From: JANQJA01 sp040880285
GTDB taxonomy: Bacteria > Pseudomonadota > Gammaproteobacteria > Pseudomonadales > Azotimanducaceae
Direction: 5' to 3'
Assembly (NCBI GenBank): GCA_040880285.1
Contig: JBBDIT010000021.1
Coordinates: 94,073 to 158,072 of the forward strand
Length of the DNA: 64,000 nucleotides
In this document: positions 8,682 to 18,022 of the stretch, in pieces
Layout of the letters: each line of letters begins with the position of its first letter
Position numbering within the stretch: position 1 is the stretch's first letter
Made by a program: the position numbers and the translations under genes
Notes under the pieces: model-generated
What the model saw: only the letters and a program-made list of their open reading frames with translations
Databases searched by the model: none
What the model was told of the DNA's origin: nothing

Positions 8682-10148
8682 TTAGGGCAACGGCATCTCT
8701 TGGCTGTCGTTGGTACGGGCTGGTGTAAAACGTTTTACCGGTCCGTTAGTGCGGGTCTGTTCCAGCCAGAATACGCCGTCGAATGGCTCACTGTTCCCCC
8801 GGGTGCCCAGAAAATCCATGTCACCGTCGCCGTCAAGGTCACGAGCGATAAATTTGTCGAACATGCCGCGCTTGCGACGGGAAATGTCGTGGCGAGTCCA
8901 GAGCTTGCTCAAATCCAGGGGTTGTTCGAACCAGCCGATACGACCCAACCTCCCTTCGGGGCCCATATCGCCATCCCTGTCTCTGGGGCCACGGCTGTAA
9001 CTGCCTGCGATCACATCGAGGAAACCATTACCATTGATGTCGGCTACCGCCAGACCCGTAACCGTGTCGGGCGCAAAGGTGCCAATCTGGTGGGTGACCC
9101 AGGATTCTGTCCAGTTAATCGGTTGCTCGAGCCAAGCGAGCCCGACACTGGTGTTGCTGATGATGTCCAGCCGCCCATCCCCGTTGATGTCGGCAAACTC
9201 AAGGTTGAATCCGCCAGCGCGACCCTGCGTCAGTTCAACATTATGTTCCCGGAAGTTAAATCCCGGACCACCGGTATTCTCAAACAGGATCAAACGCTCC
9301 TCTCCACGGGAACCACCAATAATGTCCAGGTCACCATCGCCGTCCAGATCGACGGGATGGGAGTTTTGCGGAATGATATATTGGCCCAGCACATACTCTG
9401 ACCAGCCACCCGCATCCAGGGGATTGCCGTTATGATGGAAGATCGAAATCGCATGTTTGTCAGTCGTACTACGATCCGGGTTTTGTACTCCCTTGTTGGG
9501 TGCCACAACCTCCAGTCGGCCATCGTCATTGAAATCACCGAGGAACACACGAATAAATGACCCGCGATTTTTTGTCTGTGGCAATATCAATCGAGGCCAC
9601 GGATGGCTGCGCACATTATCGCCAGGATTTTGAAAGTAAATCAGATGGGCCAATTCAGCCGCGACGATCACATCCGGATAGCCATCGCCATTGACATCAC
9701 CGATGGCCGCATCTTCCGGTGCGCCAGCTTCCTGTCCTTTTGCAAGCGTGATATTGGTCCAGACGCCCGGGTTTTCGCTGCCAAAGGCGATGCGTACGTG
9801 TCCACTGGCCTTTCCGTCGTAGGTGGTATCTGATTCATGGACGGACACGATATCTTCATGGCCATCACCATCAATGTCCGCCATGACAAGACCGTCACCA
9901 CCGTTAAGCGGGAAGCTGGCGCTCACGGTATCGTCTATGATGTGTTCACGGAAGGCTATAAAACGGCCATCGCTGCTCTTTGCCATAGTGGGTTGGTCTG
10001 CAACGCCTGAACTGGCGGATTCGGCGGAAATCGCGGCAGCCAAATTCATGGCATCCAGATCATATCGTGGTTGTAGCTCTATTGGTATTTGCGTGCATGC
10101 AGAAAGTGCCAGCATCAACAGCGGCAGAGTGTCCGTCTTCCTCTTCAA
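8682..10148 (-). CDS. VCBS/FG-GAP repeat lipoprotein
   Basis: About 488 aa with seven FG-GAP/VCBS-type repeats, each with an Asp-rich calcium-loop core such as DIDGDGHEDIV, DVNGDGYPDVI, DLDGDGDLDII and DINGNGFLDVI, as in a seven-bladed beta-propeller. The N-terminus (KRK, hydrophobic run, LSAC) fits a lipoprotein signal. I chose TTG at 10148, with GGGAG eight bases upstream; TTG at 10163 would add five residues. Such propellers usually bind ligands or partner proteins at the surface. No enzymatic motif is seen. An intrinsic-terminator-like hairpin separates it from the receptor gene, so its expression may be partly independent. Confidence 0.8.
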   Translation of the reverse strand: MKRKTDTLPLLMLALSACTQIPIELQPRYDLDAMNLAAAISAESASSGVADQPTMAKSSDGRFIAFREHIIDDTVSASFPLNGGDGLVMADIDGDGHEDIVSVHESDTTYDGKASGHVRIAFGSENPGVWTNITLAKGQEAGAPEDAAIGDVNGDGYPDVIVAAELAHLIYFQNPGDNVRSHPWPRLILPQTKNRGSFIRVFLGDFNDDGRLEVVAPNKGVQNPDRSTTDKHAISIFHHNGNPLDAGGWSEYVLGQYIIPQNSHPVDLDGDGDLDIIGGSRGEERLILFENTGGPGFNFREHNVELTQGRAGGFNLEFADINGDGRLDIISNTSVGLAWLEQPINWTESWVTHQIGTFAPDTVTGLAVADINGNGFLDVIAGSYSRGPRDRDGDMGPEGRLGRIGWFEQPLDLSKLWTRHDISRRKRGMFDKFIARDLDGDGDMDFLGTRGNSEPFDGVFWLEQTRTNGPVKRFTPARTNDSQEMPLP

Positions 10149-10161
10149 AAACTCGTCTCCC

Positions 10162-10194
10162 AAAAAAGAGAAGCAAGCGCCGAAACGCTCGCTT
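10162..10194 (-). terminator. Intrinsic terminator/attenuator between receptor and VCBS gene
   Basis: On the minus strand a 9-bp stem (AAGCGAGCG/CGCTTGCTT, one G-T pair, 6-nt loop) is followed by CTC and six T. It sits 35 bp after the receptor stop, and its T-run merges into the leader of the VCBS gene. It probably ends most receptor transcripts and lets a fraction through. Confidence 0.7.
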
Positions 10195-10204
10195 CATACG
10201 GGGA

Positions 10205-10223
10205 AGCGGGGATTTACCCCGCT
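10205..10223 (-). repeat. Hairpin just after the receptor stop codon
   Basis: AGCGGGG and CCCCGCT form a perfect 7-bp stem around the 5-nt loop TAAAT (minus strand), with no T-run of its own. Together with the hairpin at 10171-10194 it forms a double stem-loop that could protect the 3' end of the receptor mRNA. Confidence 0.55.
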
Positions 10224-10228
10224 GGAAG

Positions 10229-13200
10229 TCAGAACTCTTGCTCGAGCCTGAGTGCAACTATCCGCCCCAAAGCCGATGTACCACTCAATATCGGGTCAAT
10301 ACCGGAAGAGTCTGTCAATGGTTTGGGTCGATCATCGAATAAGTTGTTAACGCTTACACTAAGCCTGGTTGGCAAATTCTTGTTGAACAAATCCAGACGA
10401 TACTGATAGTAAAGATTAAACAGCGCTTGCGAGTCAATCTTGCCATCCTTATTTGAGAACGGAATGGCCCCGGTCGCCGACAGGTCCTTCACGTCATCAT
10501 GCCACGTGAAGGAAAGCCGCGCGGTATGATCGCCGTACATGTATCGGAGTGCTCCGTTGATCCGCCATCGTGGTATCGGTTGCCGGCTACAGCAGTCATT
10601 ACGATGGCCCGCGCCCTCGCGGACTGGGGAATCCGGACCGATATGATATTGATAGTGTTCATTGTAGGTCCCGTTCAAACTGGCCTGGAAGGCACCCCAG
10701 TTGCCGCCAATAACCGGAATCTGATCGGCACGGAACCGATAACGGGTCTGGAAGTCGTAAGCGGTTACGAAACGCCCCGTGGTATTTTCGGGCCCACCAA
10801 GATGGCGACGGATCGGTCCAAAGTCACCTTCACGAACAAAGCGGTCAGTTTCCAGGGTTGTGATATAGGTCTGGCGATATGCTGCGGCACAGGTTGCGGA
10901 CGGAGTGCTACCGCATTCTCCGATCAGACCATCATTAAACGCGCTCTGTTCGATAGGTATCCGGTCTCTAATCAGGATGGTTCTGATTTCATCAAGGAAT
11001 TCAATATCGATATAGTTCAAATCGACGTCGAGATCACCGTCGAGCAGGCGAAATGAAACTCCAAAGGACGTTGCCTCTGATGTCTGGGGGCCCAGGTCCG
11101 GGTTAGCCCCAACAACATCGATAAGTTCCTCGCCCAGGGTTTGTCCTCCCGCTTCGTAGGTGCATCCGGAGCCGGGGAAGCCGTTGGCCGCATCCAACAC
11201 GATACCGTAGTTGTTTTCCAGCACCCGGCAGGTGGGATCTCTTGTAGTTCGATCAGCGTCGCGCTGAGTCCCCACAACGCTACTCTGGGCGGGGGTCACG
11301 AACCCTTCTGAGTAACTGGCGCGGAACGAAAGCCAGTCGTTAGGCTGATACAGCGCAGCGTATTTCGGGACGAATTTCGAGAAACCTGGCGCGACATCCG
11401 TGTTACCAATGTTTGCTTTATACTCAACATGCGTATGGCGCCCGGCGACCTGTAACTCCAGGTACCCAAAGGTTGAGTGCTGCATAACCGGCAGTACCAT
11501 CTCGGCAAATCCGTCGAGAGCCTTTTCCTCAGAGTCTCGCCTTGGAAAACCGGTTCCATAGATATTCGTGTTTGATTCGTTGATATGATTCGGGAGAAAT
11601 TCCTCCTCCTCAATCCGAAGCTGTGCTCCAACAGCAACACCAATGCTGCCACCTGACCAGGACCACGGAAGCTCGTAGGGTGCTCCAGCTATTACGAAGT
11701 CCACAAGGGTGACATTGTTCGTCTCGAGATCCTTGTTCTCGGTCATGACTCCTTCCACCATTTCTGCGGTATTAAATGCGGGGTTTGGAATCATCTCACC
11801 AGGATTATTCGGATCCTCAATCAATTCAGGCGTGACCTCATACTGTGGTTCATAATTCACGATAGGGAACTGGCTGGTGCTGAACGGATTGAAGGGAACA
11901 CAATCCGCATTAACGCCACGGGGGGTCTCCTCGTTATCATTGCGCACACAGTTAATGCGACCAAATACGTTGCCGAAGGACGAATTGTAAGTGGATCCCC
12001 AGGCGCTTGCATAGGCCTTCTGGCGCTCACCCCAGGTAAAGGACAATTCAGTTTCCCAGGTGGTGTCGGGAATCGTCATCTCAATGCCACCACCCACGCG
12101 GATATTTCGTTCTTCACGGTCCCTTAGTGCCCATCCACCTGGCTCAACGTAATCAGGCAGGCCCTGCAGGTGACCATAGCTGAACGGAGTCCATCGATCC
12201 AAAGTAACATCATTGTTAAAGGCGATGCCCGAATCTGGATTGAAGGGATCATCGGTCAGTAACACCGGCTGGCCCCACTGTCCTTGCTCGCGTGGCACGA
12301 CGTCCGCAATCCCGTCGTTATCGATGTCATCGGCAATTCCGTCGCCGTCGGCGTCAACGCCGCGGTCAGGTAACCCATCGCCGGCGGTACAATCATTGAA
12401 ATTGCAATTGTCCTGCGCATAAAGCAGTTCATCACCAGCGTCGGGATCATAGATACCATCCTGATTGGTATCCGCAAATGCCCGGTAAGGATTGCCAGGA
12501 TGGTCGCCGGGTACGGTCAGTGGCACCGTCTGTGCAACGTGTGGTGACGGCCAGGCTCGCGTATTGACCTTGCGTCGGCCGAACATCAAGTCTGTCCATA
12601 CGGTCACATCGTCCGTTAGATCGTATTCAAAGCGCGTATACCCATGCAGGAAACCTTTAATTTCGGGTTGATAGTCCAGCAGGTACGACATGCTCATGCC
12701 ACAATCTCGTCCGTTACCGTGTGGAATCCCCCATCGGTTGTTGTACTTGACGGTCGGATCGTCGGCGCCGCGACCGATGCCACCGAACAGCGGGTGCGCA
12801 GCTTGTATCGGCTCACCATCGGCGTTGGTCGGGACCATGAAATCATGACCGCAACCCGGATCCGGTCGTTTGATCGTGCGAAGGTCACCAGTTGCCGTCG
12901 TCACGAGTTGGCCCGTGGCATCCCGTATGGTTCGGAGCGCTCCACCCGGGAATCCATTTCTCGAGGCTCGGTCACGAATTGATGCGTCAAAACAATTACC
13001 ATCTCCCGGATCAATCAGATCATCACGACAACCTGTCTTGTAGTCTGGAAAGTTATATTGTTCAACGCGTTCTGAACGACGAAACTCCAAGGCAAACATG
13101 CCGGAGGCCCTGTCTCCCTGCGCGCCAAACAACAATCCCAGCTTGTGATCCGGAGCAGACACATCCATAAACTCGCGGCGCTCAAGGCGAATTTTGAAGC

Positions 13201-13717
13201 CCTCAAAAGACTTGCGAGGAATAAAATTGATGACGCCTGCGATTGCTTCCGTACCATACAAGGCAGAGGCGCCATCCAGTAAGGTCTCAATCCGCTGGAT
13301 GGCAATCTGCGGATAGTTGAAGTTGGAATCTCCAAATGGCAGTCGTTTGCCATCCATCAGGTTCAGCGTTGCGCCCGGTCCGAGCCCTCGTATATTGGCG
13401 AAGCCAACGGCGCCCTGGGCATCTTCACCTGTCTGCGCACCTATGTTCGGGTTGTGGGGTGTGGCAATGGTTTGCGTCCCCGTATTGAATGATTGTTGCC
13501 ACAGAATATCGGCTAGATTGGTAGTACCGGCTTGTTCAATTTCAACTGCATCGATCACACTTAAAGGCGATGCAAGCTGGAATTGGTCACGCTTGATGTA
13601 CGAACCAGTGACGACCACTTCTTCCATCTTCTCGCCGTCCTCCGCATACACCGGCGTTACTCCGATCCACGCGACTAACCATATTATTGCTTGCAAGAAA
13701 GGCAGCAGTTTCCGCAT
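10229..13717 (-). CDS. TonB-dependent outer-membrane receptor
   Basis: A 1162-aa receptor: signal peptide (residues 1-25, VYA end), a TonB-box-like EEVVVTGSY at 32-40, plug domain to about 170 (LLDGASALYGTEAIAGVINF), and a long beta-barrel ending in LEQEF with the C-terminal Phe typical of outer-membrane proteins. GGGGAG lies upstream of the ATG. An extracellular-loop region at about 416-473 carries Asp-rich segments (DTNQDGIYD, DADGDGIADDIDNDGIADV) like calcium-binding thrombospondin type 3 repeats, which is unusual inside a barrel. It heads the minus-strand block, so it probably imports a product or ligand handled by the DUF3604 enzymes. Confidence 0.9.
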   Translation of the reverse strand: MRKLLPFLQAIIWLVAWIGVTPVYAEDGEKMEEVVVTGSYIKRDQFQLASPLSVIDAVEIEQAGTTNLADILWQQSFNTGTQTIATPHNPNIGAQTGEDAQGAVGFANIRGLGPGATLNLMDGKRLPFGDSNFNYPQIAIQRIETLLDGASALYGTEAIAGVINFIPRKSFEGFKIRLERREFMDVSAPDHKLGLLFGAQGDRASGMFALEFRRSERVEQYNFPDYKTGCRDDLIDPGDGNCFDASIRDRASRNGFPGGALRTIRDATGQLVTTATGDLRTIKRPDPGCGHDFMVPTNADGEPIQAAHPLFGGIGRGADDPTVKYNNRWGIPHGNGRDCGMSMSYLLDYQPEIKGFLHGYTRFEYDLTDDVTVWTDLMFGRRKVNTRAWPSPHVAQTVPLTVPGDHPGNPYRAFADTNQDGIYDPDAGDELLYAQDNCNFNDCTAGDGLPDRGVDADGDGIADDIDNDGIADVVPREQGQWGQPVLLTDDPFNPDSGIAFNNDVTLDRWTPFSYGHLQGLPDYVEPGGWALRDREERNIRVGGGIEMTIPDTTWETELSFTWGERQKAYASAWGSTYNSSFGNVFGRINCVRNDNEETPRGVNADCVPFNPFSTSQFPIVNYEPQYEVTPELIEDPNNPGEMIPNPAFNTAEMVEGVMTENKDLETNNVTLVDFVIAGAPYELPWSWSGGSIGVAVGAQLRIEEEEFLPNHINESNTNIYGTGFPRRDSEEKALDGFAEMVLPVMQHSTFGYLELQVAGRHTHVEYKANIGNTDVAPGFSKFVPKYAALYQPNDWLSFRASYSEGFVTPAQSSVVGTQRDADRTTRDPTCRVLENNYGIVLDAANGFPGSGCTYEAGGQTLGEELIDVVGANPDLGPQTSEATSFGVSFRLLDGDLDVDLNYIDIEFLDEIRTILIRDRIPIEQSAFNDGLIGECGSTPSATCAAAYRQTYITTLETDRFVREGDFGPIRRHLGGPENTTGRFVTAYDFQTRYRFRADQIPVIGGNWGAFQASLNGTYNEHYQYHIGPDSPVREGAGHRNDCCSRQPIPRWRINGALRYMYGDHTARLSFTWHDDVKDLSATGAIPFSNKDGKIDSQALFNLYYQYRLDLFNKNLPTRLSVSVNNLFDDRPKPLTDSSGIDPILSGTSALGRIVALRLEQEF

Positions 13718-13774
13718 CTTCTATCTCCCCTTTTTTAATACTTCAGTTGGAGTTTTTTGTGAATTAGTTTGGTA

Positions 13775-13803
13775 AGCATGGCGCGTGAAAACGGGTGTGT
13801 CAA
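13775..13803 (-). promoter_or_regulatory. Putative sigma70 promoter of the TonB receptor
   Basis: On the minus strand a perfect TTGACA (13798-13803) is followed after 17 bp by CATGCT (13775-13780), a weak -10 box. It would give a leader of about 50 nt. The good -35, poor -10 and the phased repeat just upstream would suit an activated promoter. Confidence 0.4.
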
Positions 13804-13811
13804 ATTTATCT

Positions 13812-13830
13812 GATATTTAAGGATATTTAA
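13812..13830. repeat. Helically phased GATATTTAA direct repeat
   Basis: GATATTTAA occurs at 13812-13820 and 13822-13830, exactly 10 bp apart, about 10-30 bp upstream of the TTGACA of the receptor promoter. A 15-nt stretch here matches the region upstream of DUF3604 copy 1 (ATATTTA-GGATATT) with one mismatch. Candidate activator site or UP element. Confidence 0.35.
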
Positions 13831-14135
13831 TCTGTCTGGGTTTTTGCCATCATCAGTTCAAAATATATACCTGCTTAATGTTATAAGTACTGGTTATATT
13901 AAGACCGGACGGGGAGAAGGTGTTGACCCTGGTCTTTAGCTCACACGCGACTTTTGTGCCCGCCCAGATAACTTCGAATGCCGGAGTCGCCCCACTTCTG
14001 CTCGACCACTGAAAAAATCCGAAAATATCATCTTTACAATCATTGCCCAGATTCGTGCAGTGAATAATTTACTTACCTGTGTTAGTACTCCATAATCTCG
14101 GAATCCTAATTCATCAAAATATAAATGAGATCGTC

Positions 14136-16844
14136 TTGAAAAAAATTATCACCGCCAGCTTGTTTGGTCTCGCAATCGCTTCACCGTTGGACCTGGAAGC
14201 CACTGAGTGGACCGCCGTGGAACCTGCCAGATACAACCTCAATGTATCGCCGGTACTTCGGGCGATTCCCGATATCAATGACCCGAAATTTATGTCTCAA
14301 GTCACAGACCTGGAACGCTCCCTTCAAGATAAACCGACACGACCAGGCAATCTCGATGAGCGTGCAGAGCTCGCAGGGCAATATTATGACGCTCTTCAGA
14401 ATAGCGGCGTGCTCCTTAATTGGAGACTGGGCAGCGAGTTCAATCGTGCGCGTATATTGAAGTTGTCGGGCGACCTGGACTCCGATGAGCAAATGCCCAA
14501 CCTGATTGAGAAGCGCTTCCGGGAAATGAGGGCAGCTCACAAGCTTGCTGGCAAAACCGGGCGTGTGATTCTTCGCTCACCAGTTAAACCAGAGCTACAA
14601 GCAAAGCGCTATGCCACGGTCAAGCTCGAATATGTTATTGATACACCACTTGTGCAAGGGGCTCGAATTCGCATAGGACAGAACTGGTATGGGGATCTGG
14701 GCCGCATTCAGTTTAGTCGCCCGTTGGCGCCCAATTACGCCAGCGTGAGTCCATCCAACACCGATGCTGAGCTGGAAACCGGCGCCAGAATCTGGTTCGG
14801 TAACGCCTTTACTGGACTTTCAGGCGGTAATCGCCCTTTCATTGCACTCAAGAAAGGTCAACTTGCCAAGGGCGATCGTATCACCCTGACATTGGGTGAT
14901 ACCTCTCACGGCAGTCCCGGATGGCTAATCCAAAGTTTTACATCTGATGCTATGGATTTGAAGATCGAAGTGGATTTTCAAGGCAACGGTGTGTTCGTTC
15001 CCGTGGCACAGCCCAGATTTCGCGTCTATGGCAATGACGCCAGCCATCTTCGAGTGGTCGGCCCAAGTGTGATTCGTCCAGGAGCGTCCTTCACAATTCG
15101 CACCAGCGTGGAAGACCAATATTTTAATCGTGCGGCCTCAAACTTGCCGAAGACCCTGGAACTTTGGTATCAGGGTGATCGCATTTCCCGGACTCGTAGC
15201 CTCAAGGGAGATCCCGCGACGTTCCATTTCCAGGATATCACCTTGCCGTCAGATGAAGACACGCCACTGTATCTCGAAGTTCGTGATCGTAGCGGGGAAA
15301 TTGTGGGCATCAGTAATCCCATCGTCACACGAGGCGACGGTAAAAAACTGTATTGGGGCGAGTTACACGGTCACGAAGGCTATACCGATGGTAATGGCAC
15401 GCCTGAGTGGTACATGAATTATGCGAGGAATGTGGCTTTTCTGGATTTTGCATCGCTCACTGGACATGATGTCATGCTGTCCGAAGTACATTTCCGGCAC
15501 AATTTTTTGGCATCTGATGCTTATAATCAACCGGATGGAGGTTTTGTTACGTTCCGCGCCTATGAGTGGACTAATAATTGGCGCTACGGTGGACACCACA
15601 ATGTATTCCTGCTCGATGACAGTCAGAGAGCCATAACAGTCATGGACGCACCTCAACTCTCAGAAATGATTGCTGCGCACAAAAAGATTAACGATCGAGA
15701 TAAGGTCCTACTGATACCCCACGCCCACCAGCCCGGAGATTGGAACATAAAGGGCGCGGAACTTGTGGAAATCTTTGCCCAACACGGCTCCTTTGAATGG
15801 TTTGGCCGAGAGTATCTGATAAGGGGTCACAAAGTTGGCCTGCTTGCCGCCTCCGACGACCATATTGGTCACCCGGGCAACACTCCTTCCAGAGGAAGGA
15901 CCCGCGGTGGTCTCGCTGCGGTATTTGCGCCGAACTTAACCAATGAATCGGTCTTTGCCAATCTCAAGGAACGGCATACTTATGGTACTTCGCTGGCTCG
16001 AATATATCTGGAAACCAGCATTGACGGTGCTGAAATGGGAGATATGGTTGAAGCGACAGGCCCGATCAATGTGAAAGGGTTTACTGCTGGTACCGACGAG
16101 ATCACAGACATTACGTTGATTGTGAACGGCGAGGAAGTACAGGAACAGCGGTTCGACGAACCGGATGGCCAAAATTCTACGCTTAGATTTCGGCTTACTC
16201 GGGATTCAAGTCCCACTAGCTCAGATGCGCCCCGGACACCCGCTCCGGATAGACGTTATTGGGGGCGGATCTTCATCCACGAAACCGGTGATGAGATCGG
16301 ACAAAGCGAAGGCAGCCAGAGCCAAACTACGGTTGAAGCCATAGTGCCACTGGGCTATGAACCTTATGCCGATGTGATCAAGCAAACGGGAAGCCGGGAA
16401 GCCACATTTACCAACAATGTGCGTGGCGACTATGATGGCATGCTGTTAAAACTTGCAAAGATGGATGAGAACGATCTTGTCACTATTATGGTGATGACAT
16501 CACCGATTGATGACACTGATCACTGGAACATGATCGAAAAACCACGCCTGCCAGGTGAGTACTATAACGTGGATGTTCCGCGCCAGGAAATTGTCCTGCA
16601 GGAAACAGTCAGGTTAGGTGATCTGCTTGATGGCCACTGGGAAGCTTCGTTTGATGATTACTCCAGTGCAGATATAGCATTGATCAAGACCGGTAATCCA
16701 AAATACCAATCGTTCAATTTCACTGTCACAGAAGCAGATGGCCTGAAATTCGGCGAGGACAATCACATCTATGTTCGTGTCAAACAGTTGGACGACGAAA
16801 CAGCCTGGTCCTCACCCACTTTCATTGAATGGCATAGAAACTAG
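14136..16844 (+). CDS. DUF3604 PHP-like exported protein (copy 3)
   Basis: A 902-aa divergent paralogue. From the TTG at 14136 the N-terminus reads as a normal Sec signal peptide (KKIITASLFGLAIAS) without a lipobox; an ATG at 14079 would add 19 residues and hide it. The core keeps ELHGHEG, GGHHN, PHAHQ and ASDDH, but the SEHD motif of the other copies is TGHD. The C-terminal AWSSP segment is kept. It is probably soluble in the periplasm or secreted, unlike the lipid-anchored copies. It starts a plus-strand unit with the HupE-like gene nine bases downstream, the second DUF3604-HupE pair here. Confidence 0.85.
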   Translation: MKKIITASLFGLAIASPLDLEATEWTAVEPARYNLNVSPVLRAIPDINDPKFMSQVTDLERSLQDKPTRPGNLDERAELAGQYYDALQNSGVLLNWRLGSEFNRARILKLSGDLDSDEQMPNLIEKRFREMRAAHKLAGKTGRVILRSPVKPELQAKRYATVKLEYVIDTPLVQGARIRIGQNWYGDLGRIQFSRPLAPNYASVSPSNTDAELETGARIWFGNAFTGLSGGNRPFIALKKGQLAKGDRITLTLGDTSHGSPGWLIQSFTSDAMDLKIEVDFQGNGVFVPVAQPRFRVYGNDASHLRVVGPSVIRPGASFTIRTSVEDQYFNRAASNLPKTLELWYQGDRISRTRSLKGDPATFHFQDITLPSDEDTPLYLEVRDRSGEIVGISNPIVTRGDGKKLYWGELHGHEGYTDGNGTPEWYMNYARNVAFLDFASLTGHDVMLSEVHFRHNFLASDAYNQPDGGFVTFRAYEWTNNWRYGGHHNVFLLDDSQRAITVMDAPQLSEMIAAHKKINDRDKVLLIPHAHQPGDWNIKGAELVEIFAQHGSFEWFGREYLIRGHKVGLLAASDDHIGHPGNTPSRGRTRGGLAAVFAPNLTNESVFANLKERHTYGTSLARIYLETSIDGAEMGDMVEATGPINVKGFTAGTDEITDITLIVNGEEVQEQRFDEPDGQNSTLRFRLTRDSSPTSSDAPRTPAPDRRYWGRIFIHETGDEIGQSEGSQSQTTVEAIVPLGYEPYADVIKQTGSREATFTNNVRGDYDGMLLKLAKMDENDLVTIMVMTSPIDDTDHWNMIEKPRLPGEYYNVDVPRQEIVLQETVRLGDLLDGHWEASFDDYSSADIALIKTGNPKYQSFNFTVTEADGLKFGEDNHIYVRVKQLDDETAWSSPTFIEWHRN

Positions 16845-16852
16845 ACATTTCC

Positions 16853-17995
16853 TTGAATCGTTTTGCCTGCACGCGACTGGCTATTGTCCTGCTGGCTCTG
16901 GCCCTTACAGGCCATAGGGCCAGCGCCCACGTATCGAGTATTGAAGACCATGGCCATCAAGAAGGCCAGACCTACACTACGTTGTCGTTTGGCCAACAGG
17001 AAATTTTCTTGCTTTACACAGTGCCGCAATATCTGGCCAGCGAGCACTACGGCGTTACCGACGCCGAAGACTTCCTTGAACAGCTACTATCGTCGCTGGC
17101 GATCGACAATGATCATAACCCATGCCCCGTTACCCACATCGAAGCGAACGAATACTCCGCCATCAACGCTTTCCAGTATGAGTTAAGGTATGCCTGTGAC
17201 AATACGCTGGGTAATATTCATTTTGAGTACCTGCTATTTGATGATCAGGCATTCCACACGAACCAGGTAGAATTTCGGATTGGCCAACATACGTCTGTCG
17301 TCGAGATGGGCCACATTCTTCTCAAAGCAGAAATTCCCATTGAATTGATTCTACGGGAACGTGGCTGGCAGTTGCCTGATGAGCCTGCCCCTCTAAAGGG
17401 CAAGGTACCTTCGATCCTGGACTACTTTGTATTGGGATTCGAACATGTCCTCACGGGTTATGACCACATGGCGTTTTTACTTGGACTTATGATCGTCGTA
17501 AGCCGCCTGAAGACCCTGATACTTCTGATAACCTGTTTCACAATCGCGCATTCGATCACGCTCGCACTATCGGGGCTGGACATCGCGACCATTCCAGTCG
17601 CCCTGACGGAAGCAGCGATTGCTGTCACTATAATCTACATCGGCTTCGAGAATCTGTGGTACCTCGGCTGGAACAATACAAACGGTGGCTTCACCACGCA
17701 GCGCCGCTGGATAGTTACATTTATCTTCGGCCTGATTCACGGATTCGGGTTTTCATTCATACTGCGAGAGATTGGGCTGTCCCAGAATGAATTCGTCCCT
17801 GCACTGCTGTTATTTAATCTCGGTGTAGAAGCCGCACAGATCACTGCCGTTATTCTTCCCTTCCTGTTGATTCGTCAATTGCTGATCAAGTTGCCAGCAT
17901 GGAGAGTGATGAGTATCACCCTCTCAGCTGCCATCGGACTGCTCGGCGTGTACTGGCTTGTTGAACGTATCGCGCCGCCGTGGCCGTATTTATAA
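16853..17995 (+). CDS. HupE/UreJ-like membrane protein with periplasmic N-domain (copy 2)
   Basis: A 380-aa protein with the same layout as copy 1: signal peptide ending in RASA, a soluble domain starting HVSSIEDHGHQEG, then about six helices with HVLTGYDHMAF and FGLIHGFGFSFIL. The predicted mature protein starts with His. The start is TTG, nine bases after the DUF3604 stop, so translation is probably coupled. HupE relatives are implicated in nickel or cobalt movement; the exact metal here is unknown. Its identical placement behind DUF3604 supports a shared function. Confidence 0.8.
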   Translation: MNRFACTRLAIVLLALALTGHRASAHVSSIEDHGHQEGQTYTTLSFGQQEIFLLYTVPQYLASEHYGVTDAEDFLEQLLSSLAIDNDHNPCPVTHIEANEYSAINAFQYELRYACDNTLGNIHFEYLLFDDQAFHTNQVEFRIGQHTSVVEMGHILLKAEIPIELILRERGWQLPDEPAPLKGKVPSILDYFVLGFEHVLTGYDHMAFLLGLMIVVSRLKTLILLITCFTIAHSITLALSGLDIATIPVALTEAAIAVTIIYIGFENLWYLGWNNTNGGFTTQRRWIVTFIFGLIHGFGFSFILREIGLSQNEFVPALLLFNLGVEAAQITAVILPFLLIRQLLIKLPAWRVMSITLSAAIGLLGVYWLVERIAPPWPYL

Positions 17996-18022
17996 ACCCT
18001 TCACTTTTAAGGATAATGTGTC

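Larger units (their letters stand above)
13718..14135. other. Divergent intergenic region between receptor and DUF3604 copy 3
   Basis: A 418-bp AT-rich region without a convincing gene. It must hold promoters for both divergent units. Visible elements are a sigma70-like promoter toward the receptor and a phased GATATTTAA repeat (both listed separately). Nothing else is clearly recognisable; the first codons of the plus-strand gene are ambiguous in this stretch. Confidence 0.6.
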
